Source: Bacillaceae bacterium IKA-2
GTDB lineage: Bacteria > Bacillota > Bacilli > Bacillales > Anaerobacillaceae
NCBI GenBank assembly: GCA_031761875.1
Contig: CP134492.1
Span: forward strand, 992,001-1,056,000
DNA length: 64,000 nucleotides
Direction of reading: 5' to 3'
Part shown: positions 55,313 through 62,808 of the stretch, in pieces
How the letters are laid out: every line of letters starts with the position of its first letter
Numbering within the stretch: the stretch's first letter is position 1
Program-made: the position numbers and the translations under genes
Notes under the pieces: generated by a model
The model's input: the letters and a program-made list of their open reading frames with translations, nothing else
Database searches by the model: none
Told to the model about the DNA's origin: nothing

Positions 55313-56311
55313 ATGACTGAAAACCGTCATGCGAAAATTGGACTAAGCGATATTGATGTTCTTGATATTTACGAGACGATGTTACTTGCTAGAAAAATAG
55401 ATGAAAGAATGTGGTTATTAAACCGTGCCGGGAAAATCCCATTTGTAATATCTTGTCAAGGGCAAGAAGCGGCGCAAGTAGGGGCAGCATTCGCACTAGA
55501 CAAAGAAAAAGATTATATTCTACCTTATTATCGTGACATGGGAGTTGTGTTAAGGTTTGGACTGACAGCTCGTGATCTGATGTTATCGGCGTTCGCCAAA
55601 GCTGAAGATCCGAACTCAGGCGGTAGACAAATGCCAGGTCATTTTGGGAGTAAGAAAAAAAGAATTGTTACCGGTTCTTCACCTGTAACGACGCAAGTTC
55701 CACATGCAGTTGGGATTGCGTTAGCGGGAAAATTGCAAAATAAAGACTTTGTTGCTTTTACAACTTTTGGTGAAGGATCTTCGAACCAAGGTGACTTCCA
55801 TGAAGGAGCTAATTTTGCTGCCGTTCACAAACTGCCTGTAATTTTAATGTGTGAAAATAATAAATATGCGATATCTGTACCAATTCATAAGCAATTAGCT
55901 TGTGAAAAAGTATCTGATCGTGCGATTGGCTATGGAATGCCAGGTTTTACTGTTGATGGTAATGATCCGATTGCTGTATATGAAGTTGTTAAAGCAGCAG
56001 CAGAGCGTGGCCGCCGCGGTGAAGGACCAACGTTAATCGAAACAATATCTTATCGATTAACACCACATTCTAGTGACGATGACGATCGAGTTTATCGTTC
56101 TAGAGAAGAAGTGGACGCAGCAAAAAAATTAGATGCAATCATAACGTTTAAAGCTTATTTACAAGAGCTTGAAATTTTAACGGAAACGCTTGAAAAAGAA
56201 CTAAATGAGCGTATTGCCGAGGCGGTTAATGACGCAACAGAATATGCGGAAGCGGCGCCTTATCCTTCCCCAGAATCAGCTCTAAAATACGTTTACGCAG
56301 AGGAGGAATGA
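55313..56311 (+). CDS. bkdAA: Branched-chain keto acid dehydrogenase E1 alpha
   Basis: This thiamine diphosphate subunit decarboxylates branched 2-oxo acids with BkdAB. The 332-aa protein has MLLARKIDERMWLLNRAGKIPF, YRDMGVVLRFGLT, GRQMPGHFGSKKKRIVTGSSPV, the ThDP motif TFGEGSSNQGDFHEGANFAAV...CENNKYAISVP and the phosphorylation-loop-like RLTPHSSDDDDRVYR. AAAGGAGGTC is just before the ATG, so the repeat upstream does not destroy the ribosome-binding site. Confidence 0.96.
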   Translation: MTENRHAKIGLSDIDVLDIYETMLLARKIDERMWLLNRAGKIPFVISCQGQEAAQVGAAFALDKEKDYILPYYRDMGVVLRFGLTARDLMLSAFAKAEDPNSGGRQMPGHFGSKKKRIVTGSSPVTTQVPHAVGIALAGKLQNKDFVAFTTFGEGSSNQGDFHEGANFAAVHKLPVILMCENNKYAISVPIHKQLACEKVSDRAIGYGMPGFTVDGNDPIAVYEVVKAAAERGRRGEGPTLIETISYRLTPHSSDDDDRVYRSREEVDAAKKLDAIITFKAYLQELEILTETLEKELNERIAEAVNDATEYAEAAPYPSPESALKYVYAEEE

Positions 56312-56314
56312 TTG

Positions 56315-57298
56315 ATGCCAATTATCTCTTATATCGATGCTGTAACACTAGCCATCAGAGAAGAAATGGAGCGCGACGACAAGGTATTTGTGCTTGGTGA
56401 AGATGTCGGTGCCCGGGGTGGTGTTTTTAGAGCAACAAATGGTTTATATGAACAATTTGGCGAAGATAGAGTAATGGATACTCCATTAGCGGAATCAGCA
56501 ATCGTCGGTGTTGGTGTCGGTGCTGCCATGTATGGAATGAGACCAATTGCTGAAATTCAGTTTGCTGACTTTATTATGCCAGCAGTCAACCAAATTGTTT
56601 CAGAAGCTGCCAAAATTCGCTATCGATCAAACAATGATTGGCAGTGCCCAATGGTAATCCGTGCTCCTTATGGTGGTGGTGTCCATGGTGCTTTATATCA
56701 TTCGCAATCAGTAGAAGCGATGTTTGCTGGCGTACCAGGTTTAAAGATTGTTATGCCTTCTACACCGTATGATGTAAAAGGATTACTAAAAGCGGCGATT
56801 CGTGATAATGACCCTGTATTATTTTTCGAGCATAAACGAGCGTATCGATTAATTAAGGGAGAAGTTCCGACTGAAGATTATACTTTGCCAATAGGTAAAG
56901 CAGACGTCAAACGGGTTGGTGAGGATGTTACTGTTATTACGTACGGATTAGCTGTTCATTTTGCCCTACAAGCAGCTGAAAGGCTTGCTAAAGATGGGAT
57001 TTCAGCTCATATTTTAGATTTGCGAACGATCTATCCATTAGATAAAGATGCTATTATCGAGGCAGCAAAGAAAACAGGTAAAGTATTGCTAATAACAGAA
57101 GATAATAAAGAAGGTAGCATTATTAGTGAGGTAGCGGCAATTATTGCCGAACATTGTTTGTTTGATTTAGACGCACCGATCCAGCGTCTTGCAGGACTAG
57201 ATGTACCAGCGATGCCTTATTCTCCGCCGATGGAAAAGTTTTTCATGATAAATCCAGACAAGGTAGAAAAAGCACTGCGAGATTTAGCTGAATTTTAA
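56315..57298 (+). CDS. bkdAB: Branched-chain keto acid dehydrogenase E1 beta
   Basis: The E1 beta subunit, 327 aa: VFVLGEDVGARGGVFRATNGL, DTPLAESAIVGVGVGAAMYGMRPIAEIQFADFIMPAVNQIVSEAAK and RAPYGGGVHGALYHSQSVEA, then a transketolase C-terminal domain (VITYGLAVHFALQAAERL, GSIISEVAAIIAEHC, RLAGLDVPAMPYSPPMEKF). GAGGAGGAATG lies over the bkdAA stop; ATG 56315 is preferred to TTG 56312. Confidence 0.96.
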   Translation: MPIISYIDAVTLAIREEMERDDKVFVLGEDVGARGGVFRATNGLYEQFGEDRVMDTPLAESAIVGVGVGAAMYGMRPIAEIQFADFIMPAVNQIVSEAAKIRYRSNNDWQCPMVIRAPYGGGVHGALYHSQSVEAMFAGVPGLKIVMPSTPYDVKGLLKAAIRDNDPVLFFEHKRAYRLIKGEVPTEDYTLPIGKADVKRVGEDVTVITYGLAVHFALQAAERLAKDGISAHILDLRTIYPLDKDAIIEAAKKTGKVLLITEDNKEGSIISEVAAIIAEHCLFDLDAPIQRLAGLDVPAMPYSPPMEKFFMINPDKVEKALRDLAEF

Positions 57299-57476
57299 GG
57301 CATTGTAAAGAAATAATAGATCACAGCTGACGAGGGGTTTTGTGTTAGACAAGGCGAGATGCTCTGCTGATAGCAAGGCTGTCAGATGGTTCAGTCAACG
57401 AAGTATGATGCAAAATAGACCACCATACTGATCGATTATTTTCTTGGAGATGCCTATAGAGATGGAGGTTACAAAT

Positions 57477-58769
57477 GTGGCAACAGAAATTAAAATGCCT
57501 CAACTTGGTGAAAGCGTAACTGAGGGTACAATAAGTAAATGGCTTGTGAAACAAGGAGATAAGGTTAATAAATATGATCCAATTGCCGAAGTAATGACTG
57601 ATAAAGTAAATGCAGAAGTACCTTCCTCTTATACAGGTACTGTTGTGGAGCTTGTTGCAAAGGAAGATGAAACGATAGAAGTTGGCGGAGTGATTTGTCT
57701 AATAGCTGTAGAGGGAGAAACTGCTGTGGTAAAAAGTAGTAGTTCAAAAACAGTTCCAAGCGAAGTTGAGGCTCCTGCTGCTTCACAAGCTAATGATAGT
57801 CAGAAGACACGGTATTCACCCGCAGTGCTGCGCTTAGCTAGTGAAAATAATCTTGATCTAACTGTTATAAAAGGCACAGGCAGAGGCGGTCGAATTACAA
57901 GAAAAGACATTCTCTTATTAGTTGAAAGTGGTAATATGCCAAAGCAAGAAGAGCAAATAGCAGAAGGACAGTCACGATCTGAAGCAGTGGAAAACCCTAT
58001 CAGTCATGAGCCTGAAGTAGAAATTAGCTTGGATCATAAACCGAAAACAGTGGTTACCACAAGTGCAGGAGATATTGAAATTCCAGTTTCTGGTGTCCGT
58101 AAAGCAATTGCTGCTAATATGGTAAAGAGCAAACATGAAGCGCCTCATGCATGGATGACGGTAGAAGTCGATGTAACAAACCTTGTTCAATATCGCAATG
58201 AAATGAAAGCTAATTTCACACAAAAAGAAGGATTTAATTTGACATTTTTGCCTTTCTTTATTAAAGCTGTTGTCGAAGCGTTAAAAGAATTTCCACAGCT
58301 TAACTCAATGTGGGCTGGAGATAAAATCATTCAAAAGAAAGCTATAAATATCTCGATAGCTGTCGCCGCGGAAGATGCTCTTTATGTACCAGTTATTAAG
58401 GATGCGGATGATAAGACAATTAAAGGGATTGCCAAAGAGCTTAACTTACTAGCGGATAAAGTTAGAAATAAAACTATCTCTAGTAATGATATGAAAGCCG
58501 GAACATTTACTGTTAATAATACCGGTTCTTTTGGTTCGATTCTTTCGACACCAATTATTAATTATCCACAAGCAGCGATACTTTCAGTTGAATCGATTGT
58601 AAAGCGACCTGTGGTAATGGCTAACGATGCTATTGCGATAAGACATATGGTTAATTTATGCTTATCATTGGATCATCGGGTTTTAGATGGATTAGTATGT
58701 GGGAAGTTTCTAGCAAGGGTAAAAGAAAAGCTAGAGTCGATCTCTAAAGACAATACACAAGTTTATTAA
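57477..58769 (+). CDS. bkdB: Lipoamide acyltransferase (E2) of the branched-chain keto acid dehydrogenase
   Basis: The E2 core transfers the branched acyl group from lipoyl to CoA, giving the primers for branched fatty acids. The 430-aa protein has a lipoyl domain (residues 1-80; lipoyl-Lys in EVMTDKVNAEV), a linker, the peripheral subunit-binding domain (YSPAVLRLASENNLDLTVIKGTGRGGRITRKDI) and the catalytic domain ending in the active-site LCLSLDHRVLDGLVCGKFL. The frame opens at TTG 57444, but GGAGGT sets GTG 57477 (MATEIKMPQLGES). A terminator ends the operon. Confidence 0.95.
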   Translation: MATEIKMPQLGESVTEGTISKWLVKQGDKVNKYDPIAEVMTDKVNAEVPSSYTGTVVELVAKEDETIEVGGVICLIAVEGETAVVKSSSSKTVPSEVEAPAASQANDSQKTRYSPAVLRLASENNLDLTVIKGTGRGGRITRKDILLLVESGNMPKQEEQIAEGQSRSEAVENPISHEPEVEISLDHKPKTVVTTSAGDIEIPVSGVRKAIAANMVKSKHEAPHAWMTVEVDVTNLVQYRNEMKANFTQKEGFNLTFLPFFIKAVVEALKEFPQLNSMWAGDKIIQKKAINISIAVAAEDALYVPVIKDADDKTIKGIAKELNLLADKVRNKTISSNDMKAGTFTVNNTGSFGSILSTPIINYPQAAILSVESIVKRPVVMANDAIAIRHMVNLCLSLDHRVLDGLVCGKFLARVKEKLESISKDNTQVY

Positions 58770-58774
58770 AAATA

Positions 58775-58812
58775 TTATTCAAAAAGGTCAATACTGACCT
58801 TTTTGAATAAAT
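58775..58812 (+). terminator. bkd operon terminator
   Basis: TTATTCAAAAAGGTCA and TGACCTTTTTGAATAA form a perfect 16-bp stem with an ATAC loop. It is symmetric, and the run 58813-59020 beyond it shows no gene. Confidence 0.85.
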
Positions 58813-59039
58813 AAGTATAAGTATTTTTAATTTGTCATGGTGTTTAACTTGAATGAAGGGCGGAACCGCTGAAAGTTAAGTCACTGAAAGGTGGTGGACT
58901 ATGTAAAAAACATTCATGGTTCTTAGGTTACATTGGCTAATGAGTTTAACTATTATATATAGAACTTTGTATGTCAACAATTGTCAGAATGTTAGTAATT
59001 ATCAAAAAATATTTTTCAGGGAGAAAGGTGGTCGTTTTA

Positions 59040-59375
59040 ATGAAAGGTCGTGAACAATGGGGGACAAGAGCAGGCTTTATATTAGCTGCTGTTGGTTCGG
59101 CGGTTGGACTGGGAAACATTTGGCGTTTTCCGTATGTAGCATTTGAAAATGGTGGTGGAGCATTTTTTATCCCGTACTTATTTGCACTTTTAACAGCTGG
59201 TATTCCGCTCCTTATCATGGAATTCACAATGGGTCATAAATATCGTGGTTCTGCCCCGCTTTCATACGCTCGTATGAATAAAAAGACAGAATGGGTGGGT
59301 TGGTGGCAAGTGGCGATAGCCTTTGTTATTTCCACTTATTACGCAGTCATTATTGCTTGGGCGATGGCCTATACG
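59040..59375 (+). pseudogene. metP: 5' part of an NSS-family sodium:amino acid symporter, broken by an IS
   Basis: Residues 1-112 are intact: [40 protein letters not shown] (the sodium and substrate site of NSS/LeuT transporters), [22 protein letters not shown] and helix 3. The frame stops in the first codon of the IS. Rejoined with 60719-61903, dropping one ACG copy, it gives a normal 506-aa transporter in frame. AAAGGTGG sets ATG 59040. The small subunit gene downstream suggests a methionine/alanine importer (MetP type). Confidence 0.9.
59373..59375 (+). repeat. 3-bp target site duplication, left copy
   Basis: ACG here and at 60716-60718 flank the IS; removing one copy and the element restores YTYFAVGQQW in frame. 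Confidence 0.75.
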
Positions 59376-59464
59376 TGATGCTAGAATAAAAATAGGACAA
59401 CCGAAATAGAGATATTTCCTAGATTAGTATAGAATAAAATTACTAAACTAGGGGGGAACTATTT

Positions 59465-59758
59465 ATGGGGAATCGAGGTAAAAGTTATAGTGCTGAGTTT
59501 AAGCAAGACGCTGTTAATCACTATTATTCATCTGATAAAAGCATTGAACAAGTCGCAAAGGACTTGAAGATAGGTCACTCCACTTTAAGCAAGTGGGTCA
59601 AAGCTGCAAAAGAAAATGATGGTGTAGTTAACCACAGAGGATCAGGTAATTTTAATTCAGATTCAGAGAAGGAAGTTGCCCGTCTAAAGAAAGAATTAAA
59701 GGACTCAAAGGATGCCTTAGAAATCTTAAAAAAGGCTATCGGCATACTGAACAATTAA
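59465..59758 (+). CDS. IS3-family transposase OrfA
   Basis: The 97-aa DNA-binding protein has an HTH (YSAEFKQDAVNHYYSSDKSI, EQVAKDLKIGHSTLSKWVKA) and a leucine-zipper-like coiled coil (EKEVARLKKELKDSKDALEI, LKKAIGILNN). Near its end is A-AAA-AAG at 59728-59734, in the correct phase for -1 slippage into the orfB frame, which is open through to ATG 59782. GGGGGGAAC precedes the ATG. Confidence 0.93.
   Translation: MGNRGKSYSAEFKQDAVNHYYSSDKSIEQVAKDLKIGHSTLSKWVKAAKENDGVVNHRGSGNFNSDSEKEVARLKKELKDSKDALEILKKAIGILNN
59728..59734 (+). other. Probable programmed -1 frameshift site of the IS transposase
   Basis: A_AAA_AAG heptamer in the orfA reading phase; after slippage the frame reads GYRHTEQLTES and continues into OrfB, giving an OrfAB fusion. 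This is the standard IS3-family mechanism. Confidence 0.8.
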
Positions 59759-59781
59759 CAGAGTCTATTTTTAAAGAAACA

Positions 59782-60630
59782 ATGGACTTATCGAAGGAGC
59801 GCAAGATATCTGTTAACAGTGTGCTTAAACTTTTAGACGTTTCTTCATCAGGATATTATAGCTGGTCTAAGAGATCAATATCTAATCAAGAAAAAAGGAA
59901 ACAAGCCATAAAAACGGAAATAATAAAGATTTACAATGAATCTCATCAAATATATGGAGCACCTAAAATAGCTTCCATACTTCAGTCAAGAGGCCATGAG
60001 ATAACAACGAAGACCGTGGGTAACTACATGAGAGAAGAAGGAATAAAAGCCATCTGGGTTCGCCCATATGTGAGAACAACCATTGATCCTGACTTCGACA
60101 ATAAGCTTAAAAACATTTTAAATAGAGACTTCAGACCACCAGTAGCAAATGCCGTTTGGGTCACAGATATAACTTATATTCACACAGTAATTGGATTTGT
60201 CTACTTAACTAGTGTCATGGATCTATATTCAAGAAAAATAATAGGTTGGGAGCTATCGGATAGTTTATCCACAGAACATGTACTAAAAGCTCTTGAGAAA
60301 GCCAAGAAAAACCGTAAAATCAGTCTACCCGTGGTTATACACAGTGACCGTGGATGCCAATACGTATCTAAAAACTATATTGAAGCTACACCAGCTGCAA
60401 ACTTTGTCCGCAGCTATTCACGCAAGGGGAATCCATGGGACAATGCATGTATAGAGTCATTTCATGCCTTAATTAAACGAGAATGGATTAACCGTTATGT
60501 CATTAAAAACCTTAAACACGCGCATGAACTAGTGTTTGAGTATATAGAAACATTTTACAACACCGTCAGGATCCATGAATATTGTGGTATGAAGTCACCG
60601 TATGACTACGAAAACGCTTTCGTAAGTTAA
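59782..60630 (+). CDS. IS3-family transposase OrfB (DDE integrase)
   Basis: A 282-aa rve-type catalytic protein: N-terminal HTH_21-like (IYNESHQIYGAPKIASILQS), then DDE core residues in WVTDITYIHTVIGF, HSDRGCQYVSKNY and NPWDNACIESFHALIKRE. The C terminus HEYCGMKSPYDYENA is typical. It is probably made mainly as an OrfAB fusion. Confidence 0.94.
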   Translation: MDLSKERKISVNSVLKLLDVSSSGYYSWSKRSISNQEKRKQAIKTEIIKIYNESHQIYGAPKIASILQSRGHEITTKTVGNYMREEGIKAIWVRPYVRTTIDPDFDNKLKNILNRDFRPPVANAVWVTDITYIHTVIGFVYLTSVMDLYSRKIIGWELSDSLSTEHVLKALEKAKKNRKISLPVVIHSDRGCQYVSKNYIEATPAANFVRSYSRKGNPWDNACIESFHALIKREWINRYVIKNLKHAHELVFEYIETFYNTVRIHEYCGMKSPYDYENAFVS

Positions 60631-60715
60631 ATCATTAAAGTTTTGTAGTTTCGAAAAAATTATTCAACTAGGAAATTTCTATATTTAACTTGTCCGAATT
60701 CTTGACATAGAACCA

Positions 60716-60718
60716 ACG
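60716..60718 (+). repeat. 3-bp target site duplication, right copy
   Basis: ACG directly after the IS right end, matching 59373-59375. Confidence 0.75.
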
Positions 60719-61903
60719 TACTTTGCCGTTGGACAACAGTGGGGTGAAGATACAGGTGGATTTTTATTCGGCGATTATTTACAACTCGCAGATACGCCAG
60801 GTCAAGTCGGCAGTCTGGTACCATCGGTATTTATTCCATTAGTTTTAGTTTGGATCATCACGCTAGGTGTATTATTTAAAGGGGTTAAAAAAGGAATCGA
60901 AAGAGCGAACCGTATTTTTATTCCATTGCTAGTCGTTATGTTTTTAATCATCGTTATTCGAGCGCTTACATTAGATGGGGCTGCTCTTGGATTAGAAACA
61001 TTCTTCAAACCTGATTGGAGCGAAATTATGTCTCCAAGTGTTTGGGTAGCGGCTTATGGACAAATTTTCTTTAGTTTATCGATTGCCTTTGCTATCATGA
61101 TAACTTATTCAAGTTATCTACCGAAAAAAGCGGATATCAATAATAATGCTTTTATCGCTGCTTTCAGTAACTCAAGTGTTGAGTTATTAGCAGGTTTTGG
61201 TGTATTTGCCACGCTAGGATTTATGGCTACACAATCAGGAATTGGCGTCGATGAAGTTGCCGCTGGTGGGATCGGTTTAGCATTTGTGGTATTCCCGCAA
61301 ATTTTAAATTCATTCCCAGGGTTTAACGGATTGTTTGGTGTCTTGTTCTTTGGATCTCTAGTATTTGCAGGTTTATCATCGCTAATTTCGATAGTAGAAA
61401 CATTTGTTGCTGGTTTCCAAGAAAAGTTTAAAGTTTCAAGAACAAAGGCTGTTGTCATTGGTGGGGGAATGTCAGCATTCATCTCAATCTTATTCGCCAC
61501 ACAAGGTGGACTTTACTTCTTAGATGCAGCAGATTACTTCATCAATACATTTGGAATTGCTTTAGCAGGTCTTGTATCAGTTGTGACAATTTCTTGGTTT
61601 GTGAAGAAATTAAAGCCACTTCAAGATCATGCAAATGCAACATCAGATTTTGCAACAGGTTTATGGTGGAGAGTATGTTTAGGTGTGATCACACCAATTG
61701 TACTCGGTTATATGTTCGTATTAAATCTTATTGACAATCTTAAAGAAAACTACGAAGGCTACTCTACATCGTTCTTATTATATTCTGGATGGGGAGTTGC
61801 TATTGCAGCCATTGTCGTTGGTTTTATTTTTGCAGCGATGAAGTGGGACAAAAAAGACCTAGATGTATCAACTTACTCTGAAGAAAAAGGAGAAGATGTA
61901 TAA
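60719..61903 (+). pseudogene. metP: 3' part of the NSS-family transporter, separated by an IS
   Basis: The remaining 394 residues start YFAVGQQWGEDTGGFLFG and hold the other membrane helices, for example PSVFIPLVLVWIITLGVLF, VWVAAYGQIFFSLSIAFAIM (helix 6 to 7 region), VELLAGFGVFATLGFMA and GWGVAIAAIVVGFIFAAM. No frameshift or stop is seen within it. The first internal Met with a reasonable length is at 60926; a truncated product would lack the sodium site. TAA overlaps the start of the small-subunit gene (TAATG). Confidence 0.9.
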
Positions 61904-62007
61904 TGAGCACAAGCGCAATTGTCATGATGGTTGTAGGAATAGTTATTATTTGGGGAGGCTTAGCAGCAAGTATTTGGAATGCTGTTAAAGTCGCCAAGCA
62001 AAAATAA
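61903..62007 (+). CDS. metS: Small subunit of methionine/alanine NSS transporter (MetS-like)
   Basis: A 34-aa single-helix membrane protein: MSTSAIVMMVVGIVIIWGGL, AASIWNAVKVAKQK. It matches the tiny MetS partner found after MetP-type NSS transporters, needed there for methionine and alanine uptake. The start overlaps the transporter stop. AAGGAGAAGATG lies upstream. It is intact even though its partner is broken. Confidence 0.85.
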   Translation: MSTSAIVMMVVGIVIIWGGLAASIWNAVKVAKQK

Positions 62008-62017
62008 AAATAAAAAT

Positions 62018-62062
62018 AAAAATAAAGCAGAGGCCGTTTTCAAGCCTCTGCTTTATTTTTAT
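62018..62062 (+). terminator. metPS terminator
   Basis: AAATAAAGCAGAGGC pairs with GCCTCTGCTTTATTT, followed by TT. Confidence 0.88.
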
Positions 62063-62193
62063 TTTACCTCTGGTAGAGGATTATAGTTAAAAGGATAACT
62101 TTAAAAAATAACTGATCTTTTTCTACATTAATTAATTATAACCGGGAAAGATACTAACTGTTACTTAGAAAAGTGTAGAAAGGTGGGTTTAAA

Positions 62194-62658
62194 ATGGTAA
62201 AAAATAAACAAAAGCAATTTTTACTCATTGTTATAACAGCATTGCTTATGTCCTTTTCGACTGCTGCAACCATAGGTGCTGAGGAAACAAATGATAAAGA
62301 ATGTTCACACATGGAAAAAATCGGCTATGAAAAGAAAGCGATACGACCTCACTTTAATTTTTATTATCAACTCTTAGCGGAGAAGTATGCGCCAAATCAC
62401 GTTAAAGTTTGGAACGAAGTAATACAGGATCGGGAAGCTCTACATAAACAGTTTAAGGAGTTAAAGAAATCGGGTAAAGAGCTAGATAACTTTTATGATG
62501 AAGCGTGGTTGAAGGAACATGGTGAAATCCATCAAGTATTTTTAGAAGCAGTTGAGAAAAGAGATGATGCAGCACTAAAAGAGTTAGTGCCACGTGTCAT
62601 TGATCATCAAAAACAATTAAATGCAGCACTCAAGAAACGTTTAAAGGACTTTAAATAA
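62194..62658 (+). CDS. Secreted helical protein of unknown function
   Basis: A 154-aa protein with a clear signal peptide (MVKNKQKQFLLIVITALLMS then FSTAATIGAEE), followed by a charged, almost fully helical domain (HFNFYYQLLAEKYAPNHVKV, QDREALHKQFKELKKSGKEL, VPRVIDHQKQLNAALKKRL). One Cys (ECSHMEK) in the mature part. I do not recognise the family. AAAGGTGGG sets the ATG. A terminator follows directly, so it is monocistronic. Confidence 0.75.
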   Translation: MVKNKQKQFLLIVITALLMSFSTAATIGAEETNDKECSHMEKIGYEKKAIRPHFNFYYQLLAEKYAPNHVKVWNEVIQDREALHKQFKELKKSGKELDNFYDEAWLKEHGEIHQVFLEAVEKRDDAALKELVPRVIDHQKQLNAALKKRLKDFK

Positions 62659-62674
62659 GTTCGGTTTAATATTA

Positions 62675-62714
62675 GTCAAAAGGAGACAACTACATTAGTT
62701 GTTTCCTTTTGACT
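62675..62714 (+). terminator. Terminator after the secreted protein gene
   Basis: GTCAAAAGGAGACAACTA pairs with TAGTTGTTTCCTTTTGAC (one mismatch), then TTTTTG. Confidence 0.85.
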
Positions 62715-62735
62715 TTTTGTGGTGAGTCGTTTTAA

Positions 62736-62796
62736 TTTACAAAACGTAATCTTTTCGATATAATAATTCTTGGGTATTAAAACGTAATGATTACGA
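62736..62796 (+). promoter_or_regulatory. Zinc lipoprotein promoter and Zur box
   Basis: TTTACA (62736-62741), 17 nt, TATAAT (62759-62764). ACGTAATGATTACGA (62782-62796) is a 7-1-7 palindrome nearly identical to the Bacillus Zur consensus (TCGTAATNATTACGA). A weaker half site, CGTAATCTTTTCGA, lies in the spacer. Zinc-dependent repression is inferred. Confidence 0.8.
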
Positions 62797-62808
62797 AAGG
62801 GGATTGGA

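Larger units (their letters stand above)
59376..60715 (+). mobile_element. IS3-family insertion sequence (1340 bp)
   Basis: The ends begin TGATGC and finish ...ACCA, with imperfect inverted repeats. GGACAACCGAAATAGAGATA and TTTCCTAG on the left face CTAGGAAATTTCTATATTTA and CTTGTCC on the right. It carries overlapping-frame orfA and orfB, flanked by a 3-bp ACG duplication typical of the family. Both ORFs look intact, so it could be active and the insertion recent. The subgroup is not determined. Confidence 0.9.

Noticed and set aside
57299-57443. bkdAB-bkdB gap as a regulatory RNA
   Set aside because: No clear stem, promoter or repeat match was found; only an ordinary spacer.
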